Assembly (NCBI GenBank): GCA_963662175.1
Contig: OY759226.1
Location: forward strand, 21,988,946-22,052,945
Source of the DNA: Aradus depressus
Lineage: Eukaryota; Arthropoda; Insecta; Hemiptera; Aradidae
Direction of reading: 5' to 3'
DNA length: 64,000 bases
Below the pieces are notes generated by a model. It was not told the origin of the DNA. It made no database searches and worked only from the letters and a program-made list of their open reading frames with translations. The position numbers and the translations under genes are program-made. Position 1 is the stretch's first letter. Each line of letters starts with the position of its first letter. This document shows, piece by piece, positions 56,601 through 64,000 of the stretch.

Positions 56601-59600
56601 AATGGTATTTTTCGCTCTCTTTGTCGTTTTTTAGTGATAGTCCTTACATTGGAGAACACACCAAAAAACGTTTTTCGAAAAATGAGTATAGATAGGCTCT
56701 TTTTTTAGCGTATTGACACATTTGAAGAGTTAAATCTCAAAATTCAAATCATAGCACAATTTTTTTATATTACTACAAAAATTCAATAATTTAATGTGTC
56801 TCAAAATTTCCTTATTTTTTTAAAAATTAATTTTAAAAATATTAGGGGTTGTAAACTTAAAAAAAAAAAAATTTTGTTCACATGTAGTGGCACTTGGCTT
56901 GTGCGAAAATGTCCCCAACTGCTATGGCCGAGTCTATGTTCTCTATAGGAGCCGCCTTTGGAAGTGTCATAAATGGCTACTGTGCTGACAAGTGAGCAAA
57001 TATTAGTGATATCCTATTACTTGCATAATAAGTATTTTGTAAATATGTTCCTTGATATTGACAATATTAACTCCTTTAAGTAATGACTGTTATTTAAAAT
57101 ATAGCTCATGTAAAAATGTTACTGCTACTTTCTGTAGCTATATGGCTCCAGGTACATGTATATGGTACAAAATACTTGTTCTAAAAAATATCTAATACTT
57201 TCAAGAGTCGAATTCTGTCATAAGGTTCCTATCATTACGTTACTGCTACTTTCTATCGCTATATAGCTCCAGGAGCTATATTATACAAAATACCTGTTCT
57301 ATTTACTAACTAACTAAACCCCGGAACTCCCCCCAACCATCAGCCGATATCGGTGAAATTTGACTGATGATGTCCTCAGTGAATGTTAATTTTAAATACG
57401 AAATTTGATGTTGATACATTCATTACATCCGCAGTTATTGGGATTTTTGTATTTAGATTCTCTTATCTATCCGTTCTCTTCCACCGACTTCTATATTACT
57501 AAAGCTGAAACGGGGTTTGTTTGTATGTTTGCTCCAGCGTCACGCCCAAACGGCTGGACGGCTTTCCATAAAACTTCACATGTAGCATCCTTTCAAGCCG
57601 ATTAAGTAATAGGCTATGTGGCGTCCAAAAATTTCGAACGGGAAGGGGGGGTTGTAAGGGGGGGCGAAGCATAAAAATAGTGCTAACTTATCAATTAATG
57701 GTCGGATTGTCATGAAATTTCATATGTAGTATTCTTAAAGGCCAAATAGAAAAATAGAGTGTGTGACATCACAAAATTAGAACAGTTATTGGGATTTTTG
57801 AATTGAGCCCCCCCGGAACTCCCCCTCCCCTCAGCCTTGAAACTCCGCATCGAATATTAGACTAATTACATAACTTTCCCTATACTTAGTTTAGCTGGGG
57901 AGAGGGATTATATTATATAATATAATATATTATATTTGTTGGATATTTGATGACTGATTTTTTGACCTGATTATTTTCAGGTATGGTAGAAGAAATTTGC
58001 TGATGCTTTCTCAAGGCACTCAGGTATTGACCAGTTCTCTCACTGCCATTCTTCCATGGTACTGGGCTTATCTCACTTGCAGGTAAGCTGCTACTTCAGT
58101 TTAGTACGTTTAAATCACTATAATCTATATTAATAAAGCTGAAACGGGTTTGTGGGTTTGAGTGTTTGTATGTTTGTTCCAGCATCACGCCCATACGGCT
58201 GGACGGATTTTTATGAAACTTCACATGTAGCATTCTTTTGAGCCCGATTGAATAATAGGCTATGTCGCGTCCCAAAATTTTAATCGGGAGGGGGGGTTGT
58301 AAGGGGGGCCTAAGTATATAAATAGTGCTAACTCATTAACTAATGGTCGAATTGTCATGAAATTTCACATGTAGTATTTTTAAAAGCCAAAAAGGAAAAA
58401 AAGGGTGTGTGGCGTCCCAAAGTTTTGAACTGGAGGGGGGTTGTGGGGTAGGCGTAAATTTGAAGATAGTGATAGATCATTTACGGATGATCGGATTGTC
58501 ATGGAATTTCTTATGTAGTATTCTTGATGGCCAAATAGAAAAATACACTATGTGACATCTTCAAAAATTGAACAGGGGGGGGGGGGGGGGGGGGGGGGCA
58601 AAGCATAAAAAAATGCTGACTGATTAAAGGGTAATCGGATTGTCATGAGTTTCACATGTAGTAGTAGTAACTATGTATTCGCTGTGGGGTCCGCTGTTGC
58701 AAGGCATTTACTAGCTGTGGTGCCCAGCGTTCCTAATATCGTACTAGCTGTGGGGTCCGCCGTCGCAAGGCACATACTAGCTGTAATGCCCAGCGTTCCT
58801 AACTTCTTACTAGCTGTGGTGCCCAGCGATGCCAAGTATTCACTAGCTGGGGTTTCCGCCGTTGAAAGGCGCATACTAGCTGTGGTGCCCAGGGGTCTTA
58901 AAAACTTACTAGCGTTACTGTAGTTGAAGGACTATAAGCCTTATTCCGTATGAATAATCGAAAATTATAATATCATGAATGTGGTGTCGAAGGATTGAAT
59001 AGACTTATAGGAGATACTGAGAGAAAATTCAAAGTTCCCCGGTCAACGCCGGGTATTACTGCTAGTGTGGAATATAAGTGAGTGGGCTTTGAGGTACCAT
59101 TTTCTGAAAAACAAATTAATACAGCTATGTTGGTAGATAGGCAGCATCCAGAAACGAAGATGGTCAACCAAAGAAAGATTCAGATGTATCGGGAAAGTCC
59201 CATCTGAAGGACGACGTGCTCAAATTTATTTTTAACCTAAGTGAAATTTCATCTACCCAGGTTTAGATACGTAACATATGACTCATTATCGAGTACCTGA
59301 CATACGAAAAAGCCCTCGATCATAGCTTAAAGTCCAAACCGAAGGACAACGTGCTCAAATTTATTTTTATCTTCCCGATTAAAACATCTGACCTAATTGA
59401 CTTGGCTAGATTTCGAAATGGCAATCCTGAGCTCGGTAAACTCCATTCTTCAAATTTCTCGCTTTTAAACGATTTTTAGATTTAATATTTGTTAAAACTG
59501 ATGAACAACCGGGATATCTGAATCCTACACAAAAATTAAAATACAAATGTTTTTCGAAAAAAGTCGGACTAAATACCATTCTTCAAATTTCCTGCTTTTT

Positions 59601-62600
59601 AACGGTTTATAGATTTAATATTTGTTAAAACTGATATACAGATTCAGATATATCGGGGAAGTCCCAACCGAAGGACGACGTGCTCAAATTTATTTTTAAC
59701 CTAAGTGAAATTTCAGCTACCCAGGTTTAGATACGTAACATACGACTCATTATCGAGTACCTGACATACAAAAAGGCCCTCGATCATAGCTTGAAGTCCA
59801 ATCCGAAGGACGACGTGCTCAAGTTATTTTTAATGTAAATGAAATTTCAACTACCCAGGTTTAGATACGTAACATACGACTCATTATCGAGTACCTGACA
59901 TACGAAAAGGCCCTCGATCATAGCTTAAAGTCCAAACCGAAGGACAACGTGCTCAAATTTACTTTTATCTTCCCGATTAAAACATCTGACCTAATTGACT
60001 TGGCTAGATCTCGAAATGGCGATCCTGAGCTCGGTAAACTCCATTCTTCAAATTTCTCGATTTTAAACGGTTTTTGGATTTAATATTTGTTAAAACTGAT
60101 GAACAACCGGGATATCTGAATCCTAAACAAAAATTGAAATACAAATGTTTTTCGAAAAAAGTCGGACTAAATACCATTCTTCAAATTTCCTGCATTTTAA
60201 CGGTTTATAGATTTAATATTTGTTAACTGATAGACAGATTTAGATATATCGGGAAAGTCCTATCCGAAGGACGACGTGCTCAAGGTTTTTTGAACCTAAG
60301 TGAAATTTTAGCTACCTAGGTTTAGTCACATAACATAGGAATCATTATCGAGCACCTGACATACAAAAAGGCCCTCGATCATAGCCTAAAGTCTAATCCG
60401 AAGGACGACGTGCTCAAATTTATTTTTATCTTTCCAAATAAAATATCTGACCTAAGTGCCTTGGCTAGATTTCCAAGTGGCGATCCTGAGCTCGATAGAC
60501 TCCATATGTATGATAAAATAAGTTACCGTTTGGTTCCAACTAAAATTATCAAGGAAGAAATGTGGAATATAAGAGTGGGCTTTGGAGATGGTAGTAGGAA
60601 GTTGGCAGGAGTGTTGGGTGATGTCACGTACCCTATGTTGAGCAGAACGTTCAAGTCTATATTAATAAAGCTGAAACGGGGTTTGTGGGTTTGAGTGTTT
60701 GTATGTTTGTTCCAGCATCACGCCCATACGGCTGGACGGATTTTTATGAAACTTCACATGTAGCATTCTTTTGAGCCCGATTGAATAATAGGCTATGTCG
60801 CGTCCCAAAATTTTAATCGGGAGGGGGGGTTGTAAGGGGGGCCTAAGTATATAAATAGTGCTAACTCATTAACTAATGGTCGAATTGTCATGAAATTTCA
60901 CATGTAGTATTTTTAAAAGCCAAAAAGGAAAAAAAGGTGTGTGGCGTCCCAAAGTTTTGAACGGGAGGGGGGTTGTGGAGTAGGCGTAAATTTGAAGATA
61001 GTGATAGATCATTTACGGATGATCGGATTGTCATGGAATTTCTTATGTAGTATTCTTGATGGCCAAATAGAAAAATACACTATGTGACATCTTCAAAAAT
61101 TGAACAGGGGAGGGGGGGGGGGGCAAAGCATAAAAAAAATGCTGACTGATTAAAGGGTAATCGGATTGTCATGAATTTCACATGTAGTAGTAGTAACTAT
61201 GTATTCGCTGTGGGGTCCGCTGTTGCAAGGCATTTACTAGCTGTGGTGCCCAGCGTTCCTAATATCGTACTAGCTGTGGGGTCCGCCGTCGCAAGGCACA
61301 TACTAACTGAGATGCCCAGCGTTCCTAACACTAGCTGTGGGGTCCGCCGTTACAAGACACTTACTAGCTGTGGTGCCCAGCGTTCCTAACTTCTTACTAG
61401 CTCTGGTGCCCAGCGATGCCAAGTATTCACTAGCTGGGGTTTCCGCCGTTGAAAGGCGCATACTAGCTGTGGTGCCCAGGGGTCTTAAAAACTTACTAGC
61501 GTTACTATAGTTGAAGGACTATAAGCCTTATTCCGTATGAATAATCGAAAATTATAACATCATGAATGTGGTGTCGAAGGATTGAATAGACTTATAGGAG
61601 ATATTGAGAGAAAATTCAAAGTTCCCCGGGCAACGCCGGGTATTACTGCTAGTTATTATAATATTATTATGATTTAAATCTGAGATGGAATATTATAGTA
61701 ATCAGTTAGTTTTCTGTGTCAGAGTTGTTGAAAGTTCTTGGATATGTAATAAATTTACATGTTGTAAGCAGAATTTTAACAATGAATTGTTTTTTTGTGT
61801 AATTTGTAGATGTATCCAGGGATTTATTACGGTTGGAATAATGCTCTCTACTGCTATATTATGTGAGTTTTTTTTTTGTTTTATTGAACATTACTATTTA
61901 TTGAGCTCAGAAGGAAAAATGTCTTACCTCGACTGAATGGAAAGAAATGGGGTGATTAATGAACCGGGAGATGCCGAGAGATGTAAATAGGTCCCATCTA
62001 CCGAGAGGTGAATAGGCCCTTGAACGGCTCAGCATCTCCATGGTTCTTGATGGAGCCTCTGCTTCATTTTAGCCTCCCTCTCAGCCATCCTTTTAGCGTT
62101 CCTTTAAGCCTCTATTTTAGCGTTACTCTCAGCCTTCTTTTAGCGTCCCTCTCCGCCTTCCTTTTTGCGGCCCTTTCAGCCACCCTCTCAGTCACCCTTT
62201 TAGCGTCCCTTTGAGTCTATATTTTAGCGTTACTCTCAGCCTCCTTTTTAGTGGCCCTCTCAGCCTTCCTTTTTGGGGCCCTTTCAGCCTCCCTCTCAGC
62301 CAACCTTTTAGCATCCGTTTGAGTCTATATTTAGCGTTACTCTCAGCCTCCTGTTTAGTGGCCCTCTCAGCCTTCTTTTTTGCGGCCCTTTCAGCCACCC
62401 TCTCAGCCACCCTTTTAGCGTCCCTTTGAGTCTATATTTTAGCGTTACTCTCAGCCTCCTTTTTAGTGGCCCTCTCAGCCTTCTTTTTTGCGGCCCTTTC
62501 AGCCACCCTCTCAGCCACCCTTTTAGCATCCGTTTGAGTCTATATTTTAGCGTTACTCTCAGCCTCCTTTTTAGTGGCCCTCTCAGCCTTCCTTTTTGCG

Positions 62601-63460
62601 GCCCTTTCAGCCTCCCTCTCAGCCATCCCTTTAGCCTCCCTTTGAGCCACTATTTTAGCGTTAGGTACTCTCAGCTTTCCTTTTTAGTGTCCCTCTCAGT
62701 CTCTCTTTTAGCAACATTGGTTCTTTGGCAAGAGTTAATTAAGAGGCAACACCACCTGAAGATCAATTAAATATAAAGCTGATTAAACTTTTTAATCTAC
62801 AAATCAATATTTACTTTCGAAAGACCCGGACAAGATGTCCCCTGAATGAAGAAGGAACAGGAAATGATCAATACTTGAACAAATGCTGATTATGCTAACT
62901 AAGGAGTATCTATATAATACTTGCATCTCAGTTATTTTGACTCATGCCCGGGCTTTAACTATGAGGTCATATCGCCTAATACTAGAGCGCTCTTTCGTCA
63001 CTCTGGTGGACATGAGCCCGACTTTGCTATGGGAGTCCTACATTTTTATTCAACTAGGATAGAGGACTTTAACGAGTATCTGACATCGTATAGGCTCAGG
63101 ATCATCGCTTATGTCCCATCCGAAGGACGGCATGCTCAAGGTTTATTCACCTCCCAGTCATCTAAGATCTTCCTGGACCTCTGCTGCTATTCATTTTTTT
63201 AGAACATTTTCCTTCTGAGCGGCTCATTTGCTCCAAAAAATTATTTCAACTTTTATGAATTAAATTAATTGTGCTTATTTACTGACTGCAGGTCTGGAGA
63301 TCACGGGAGGTAAGTGGAAGGGCCTGATCGGCGTTAGCTACATGTACTCTTACCCTGTAGGCTACGTCATAGTCGCCGTTCTCGCCAACAAGATGGACAA
63401 ATGGCGACATCTACACTATGGCGTCACCTTCCTAGCCATCACACTCCTATCGGCCTGGTG
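50549..63460 (+). CDS. SLC22-like major facilitator transporter, first 8 coding exons (3' end outside window)
   Basis: Predicted plasma-membrane carrier of organic ions, SLC22 (organic cation/anion transporter) type. Exons: 50549-50625, 50973-51140, 54554-54746, 55398-55556, 56888-56991, 57981-58082, 61810-61862, 63292-63460. All junctions are GT-AG and the split codons join in phase. Features in order: a hydrophilic N-terminus of about 80 residues; TM1 after VLGAIGKWQFIISILLFMF; a large extracellular loop (DVWCARPPAW ... YDPCSMKNLDYS); EWHLAC at the exon 4/5 join (family EWxLVC) before TM2; the MFS motif A-like ADKYGRRN; then TM helices and LEITGGKWKGLIGVSYMY with MDKWRHLH (family DWR). The start ATG at 50549 follows an acceptor at 50544 and has no in-frame competitor. 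The extracellular loop is long for the family. Substrate cannot be told. The gene continues into a tandem array and past the edge. Confidence 0.88.
50973..51140 (+). CDS. SLC22-like exon 2
   Basis: Completes threonine, then KNNAVCKQVQTDAVHISQTK to SSELLADPIL plus two bases; donor GTAAGAAA. A cytosolic basic segment before TM1. Confidence 0.75.
51816..52107 (+). repeat. 5'-truncated SINE with CCTAA tail
   Basis: Target duplications TCTACGTTATAA at 51804-51815 and 52108-52119. Begins inside box B (TTCAAAACCCGACCGAGGCC), so box A is missing at insertion. The tail on plus is AAAACCTAACCTAACC. Confidence 0.93.
52108..53768. other. Intron 2 region with GGGTTAGGGCC motifs
   Basis: No exon. CCAGGGAAAAGGCCCTAACC at 52867 and its inverted form at 53515-53539 (GTGGGTTAGGGCCTTTTTCC) form a 25-bp pair with one mismatch. 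Shorter copies are at 53272 and 53332. Confidence 0.5.
53769..54442. mobile_element. Tigger-like MITE next to SLC22 exon 3
   Basis: TA-flanked ends CAGTGGAATCCCGATATTTCG and (minus) CAGTAGAATCCCGATAATTCG. Interior motifs such as CGTATTTC or AATTCGTA recur. No transposase. Ends 111 bp before exon 3. Confidence 0.8.
54554..54746 (+). CDS. SLC22-like exon 3 (TM1 and loop)
   Basis: Completes arginine, VLGAIGKWQFIISILLFMFN through GDVWCARPPAWRNVSVEKW to GVYK; donor GTAAATCA. NVS is a possible glycosylation site. Confidence 0.88.
54747..55397. other. Intron 3, nothing recognised
   Basis: AT-rich with a possible decayed GC-richer patch near 54850-54920. No transposon ends found. Confidence 0.4.
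55398..55556 (+). CDS. SLC22-like exon 4 (extracellular loop)
   Basis: KGHRHEYDPCSMKNLDYSLS to HKQSIVSE; donor GTATCTAT. The acceptor could also be three bases later, dropping the first K. Confidence 0.8.
55600..55862 (-). repeat. tRNA-derived SINE, diverged, minus
   Basis: Runs from ttctgacacgtccgggcttta to ccgagccaatggcacgcaccct on plus. Several deletions, an older copy. Confidence 0.75.
55882..56476. mobile_element. hAT-type MITE
   Basis: Ends CAGGGGCGTGCCCCCC and, on minus, CAGGGGCGTAGCCAAG. Flanks TATATGTC and TATATGTA fit an 8-bp duplication with one change. Interior duplication around AAATGCACGC/GCGTGCATTT forms a stem at 56177-56242. No transposase. Confidence 0.72.
56888..56991 (+). 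CDS. SLC22-like exon 5
   Basis: WHLACAKMSPTAMAESMFSI to NGYCAD plus two bases; TM2. Donor GTGAGCAA. Confidence 0.9.
57310..57470. repeat. C-tract repeat family copy
   Basis: catcagccgatatcggtgaaatttgactgatgatgtcctc then gttattgggatttttg. Directly next to the partial Helitron. Confidence 0.5.
57490..57840 (+). mobile_element. Truncated Helitron-like element
   Basis: Starts TCTATATTACTAAAGCTGAA like the two longer copies, then ACGGCTGGACGGCTTTCC and CACATGTAGCATCC. The hairpin and CTAG end are missing. Confidence 0.7.
57981..58082 (+). CDS. SLC22-like exon 6
   Basis: Completes lysine, then YGRRNLLMLSQGTQVLTSSL to AYLTC plus two bases; donor GTAAGCTG. Carries the RR of motif A. Confidence 0.9.
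58124..59065 (+). mobile_element. Helitron-like element, copy 1
   Basis: Inserted between A (58123) and T (59066). 5' end TCTATATTAATAAAGCTG, 3' end with a short hairpin around CAACGCCGGG, then ATTACTGCTAG (CTAG terminus). Non-autonomous: no Rep or helicase. Contains a 24-G run and internal tandem units TACTAGCTGTGGTGCCCAGC and a GGGTCCGCCGT variant at 58670-58915. Confidence 0.8.
59066..60655. repeat. Compound satellite built from a SINE middle
   Basis: The marker GAAGGAC(G/A)ACGTGCTCAA occurs at about 59206, 59341, 59670, 59805, 59939, 60266 and 60400. Spacings are 135, 329, 135, 134, 327 and 134 bp, i.e. a 135-bp unit inside a roughly 462-bp unit. The unit resembles the minus-strand SINE body (GAAGGACGGCGTGCTTAAG in intact SINEs) and a degraded box B (tagatttcgaaatggcaat). 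Confidence 0.85.
60656..61652 (+). mobile_element. Helitron-like element, copy 2
   Basis: TC at 60656 (preceded by G), CTAG at 61649-61652 followed by T. The hairpin CCCGGGCAACGCCGGG is perfect here. Very similar to copy 1 throughout but with one more internal GGGTCCGCCGT-type unit. Confidence 0.8.
61810..61862 (+). CDS. SLC22-like exon 7 (small)
   Basis: Completes arginine, CIQGFITVGIMLSTAIL plus one base; acceptor TGTAATTTGTAG, donor GTGAGTTT. Part of a membrane helix. Confidence 0.85.
62040..62715. repeat. Minisatellite: 18-bp subunits in ~108-bp repeats
   Basis: Six-codon (18-bp) modules ending in TCTCAGCC or TTTCAGCC form a roughly 108-bp higher unit (TTGAGTCTATATTTTAGCG starts it) repeated about five times. 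Both strands stay open for 70-114 codons because the module length is a multiple of three. In intron 7 of the SLC22-like gene. Confidence 0.88.
62930..63165 (-). repeat. SINE, minus, head deleted
   Basis: From ttttgactcatgcccgggct to catgctcaaggtttattcac; box A and B region absent. Confidence 0.82.
63292..63460 (+). CDS. SLC22-like exon 8, template of the tandem array
   Basis: Completes cysteine, LEITGGKWKGLIGVSYMYSY to TLLSAWW less one base; donor GTAAGTGG. The last 151 bases are unit 1 of the array at 63310-64000. Confidence 0.88.
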
Positions 63461-64000
63461 GTAAGTGGAAGGGCCTGAACGGCGTTAGCTACATGTACTC
63501 TTACCCTGTAGGCTACGTCATAGTCGCCGTTCTCGCCAACAAGATGGACAAGTGGCGACATCTACACTGTAGCGTCCCCTTCCTAGCCATCACACTCCTA
63601 TCGGCTTGGTGGTAAGTGGAAGGGCCTGATCAGCGTTAGCTACATGTACTCTTACCCTGTAGGCTACGTCATAGTCGCCGTTCTCGCCAACAAGATGGAC
63701 AAGTGGCGACATCTACACTATGGCGTCCCCTTCCTAGCCATCACACTCCTATCGGCCTGGTGGTAAGTGGAAGGGCCTGATCAGCGTTAGCTACATGTAC
63801 TCTTACCCTGTAGGCTACGTCATAGTCGCCGTTCTCGCCAACAAGATGGACAAGTGGCGACATCTACACTGTAGCGTCCCCTTCCTAGCCATCACACTCC
63901 TATCGGCTTGGTGGTAAGTGGAAGGGCCTGATCAGCGTTAGCTACATGTACTCTTACCCTGTAGGCTACGTCATAGTCGCCGTTCTCGCCAACAAGATGG
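63310..64000 (+). repeat. 151-bp exon-derived tandem array, open at window end
   Basis: Units start GTAAGTGGAAGGGCCTGA at 63310, 63461, 63612, 63763 and 63914, an exact 151-bp period. Unit 1 lies in coding exon 8. Units 2 to 5 follow the exon's donor without any intron. Units 1 and 3 share CACTATGGCG and CGGCCTGG; units 2 and 4 share CACTGTAGCG and CGGCTTGG, a 302-bp alternation. Read through in the coding frame the second unit gives an immediate TAA. Confidence 0.95.

Noticed and set aside
58577..58600. Long G run (also at 48487, 13767, and C runs at 46705 and 56433)
   Set aside because: Considered as quadruplex or origin signals, but they lie in transposon interiors with length variation typical of slippage; no further support.
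58645..58923. 92-codon frame with LAVGSAVARH-like repeats
   Set aside because: It follows the tandem units inside a Helitron; the second copy changes frame, so it is not maintained.
60410..60694. 94-codon plus frame between the satellite and Helitron copy 2
   Set aside because: It begins in the SINE-derived satellite and ends in the Helitron; the middle (NIRVGFGDGSRKLAG) matches nothing I recognise, and no splice sites support it.
62008..62770. Overlapping open frames on both strands (up to 114 codons)
   Set aside because: They result from 18-bp minisatellite modules, lie in an intron, and frames exist on both strands equally.

Overview
The window looks like insect nuclear DNA. It is AT-rich, its genes have many short exons with GT-AG introns of one to several kb, and it holds parts of three insect-type genes amid dense transposon debris. 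Reasons to say insect are a beaten-path-like Ig exon, a PP2A scaffold gene, an SLC22-type transporter, and SINE tails that resemble the CCTAA strand of the insect TTAGG telomere repeat. I cannot name the order or species with confidence.

Layout. At 0.8-6.8 kb there is a young BEL/Pao LTR retrotransposon with matching 711-bp LTRs and a 5-bp target duplication. Its internal coding region has been shortened by what look like three in-frame deletions. At 7.0-7.4 kb lies what looks like the last coding exon of a beat-family Ig protein. From 7.4 to 19 kb I see no host gene, only SINEs, MITEs and non-LTR fragments. From 19.17 to 40.97 kb on the minus strand lies a complete PP2A scaffold A-subunit gene: 12 coding exons, 592 codons plus stop, every junction in phase. 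Its introns hold mariner, Harbinger, hAT, Tigger-like, Penelope-like and SINE remnants and several satellites. From 41.6 to 50.5 kb is a second transposon-only block: a piggyBac remnant split by a 1.3-kb gypsy-type mini-element, a Tc1 element with double-repeat ends, a Tigger, a hAT and SINEs. From 50.55 kb to the end, on the plus strand, are the first eight exons of an SLC22-like major facilitator gene. Its introns hold two Helitron-like elements, a SINE-derived satellite and an 18-bp-based minisatellite.

The most unusual structure is at the right edge. The eighth SLC22 exon is followed by a tandem array of a 151-bp unit that is a copy of the exon itself, each copy beginning with a perfect GTAAGT donor. 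Alternate copies share variants, giving a 302-bp higher-order period, and the array runs off the window. Other notable items are the two internally deleted LTR elements, a tRNA-derived SINE family present about twenty times with telomere-like tails, three Penelope-like loci with long inverted arms, and a satellite enclosed by 46-bp inverted arms.

The three host genes show no evident functional connection. PP2A-A assembles a cytosolic and nuclear phosphatase, the SLC22-like protein would be a plasma-membrane carrier, and beat proteins act in axon guidance. I found no CRISPR, operon or bacterial-type system.
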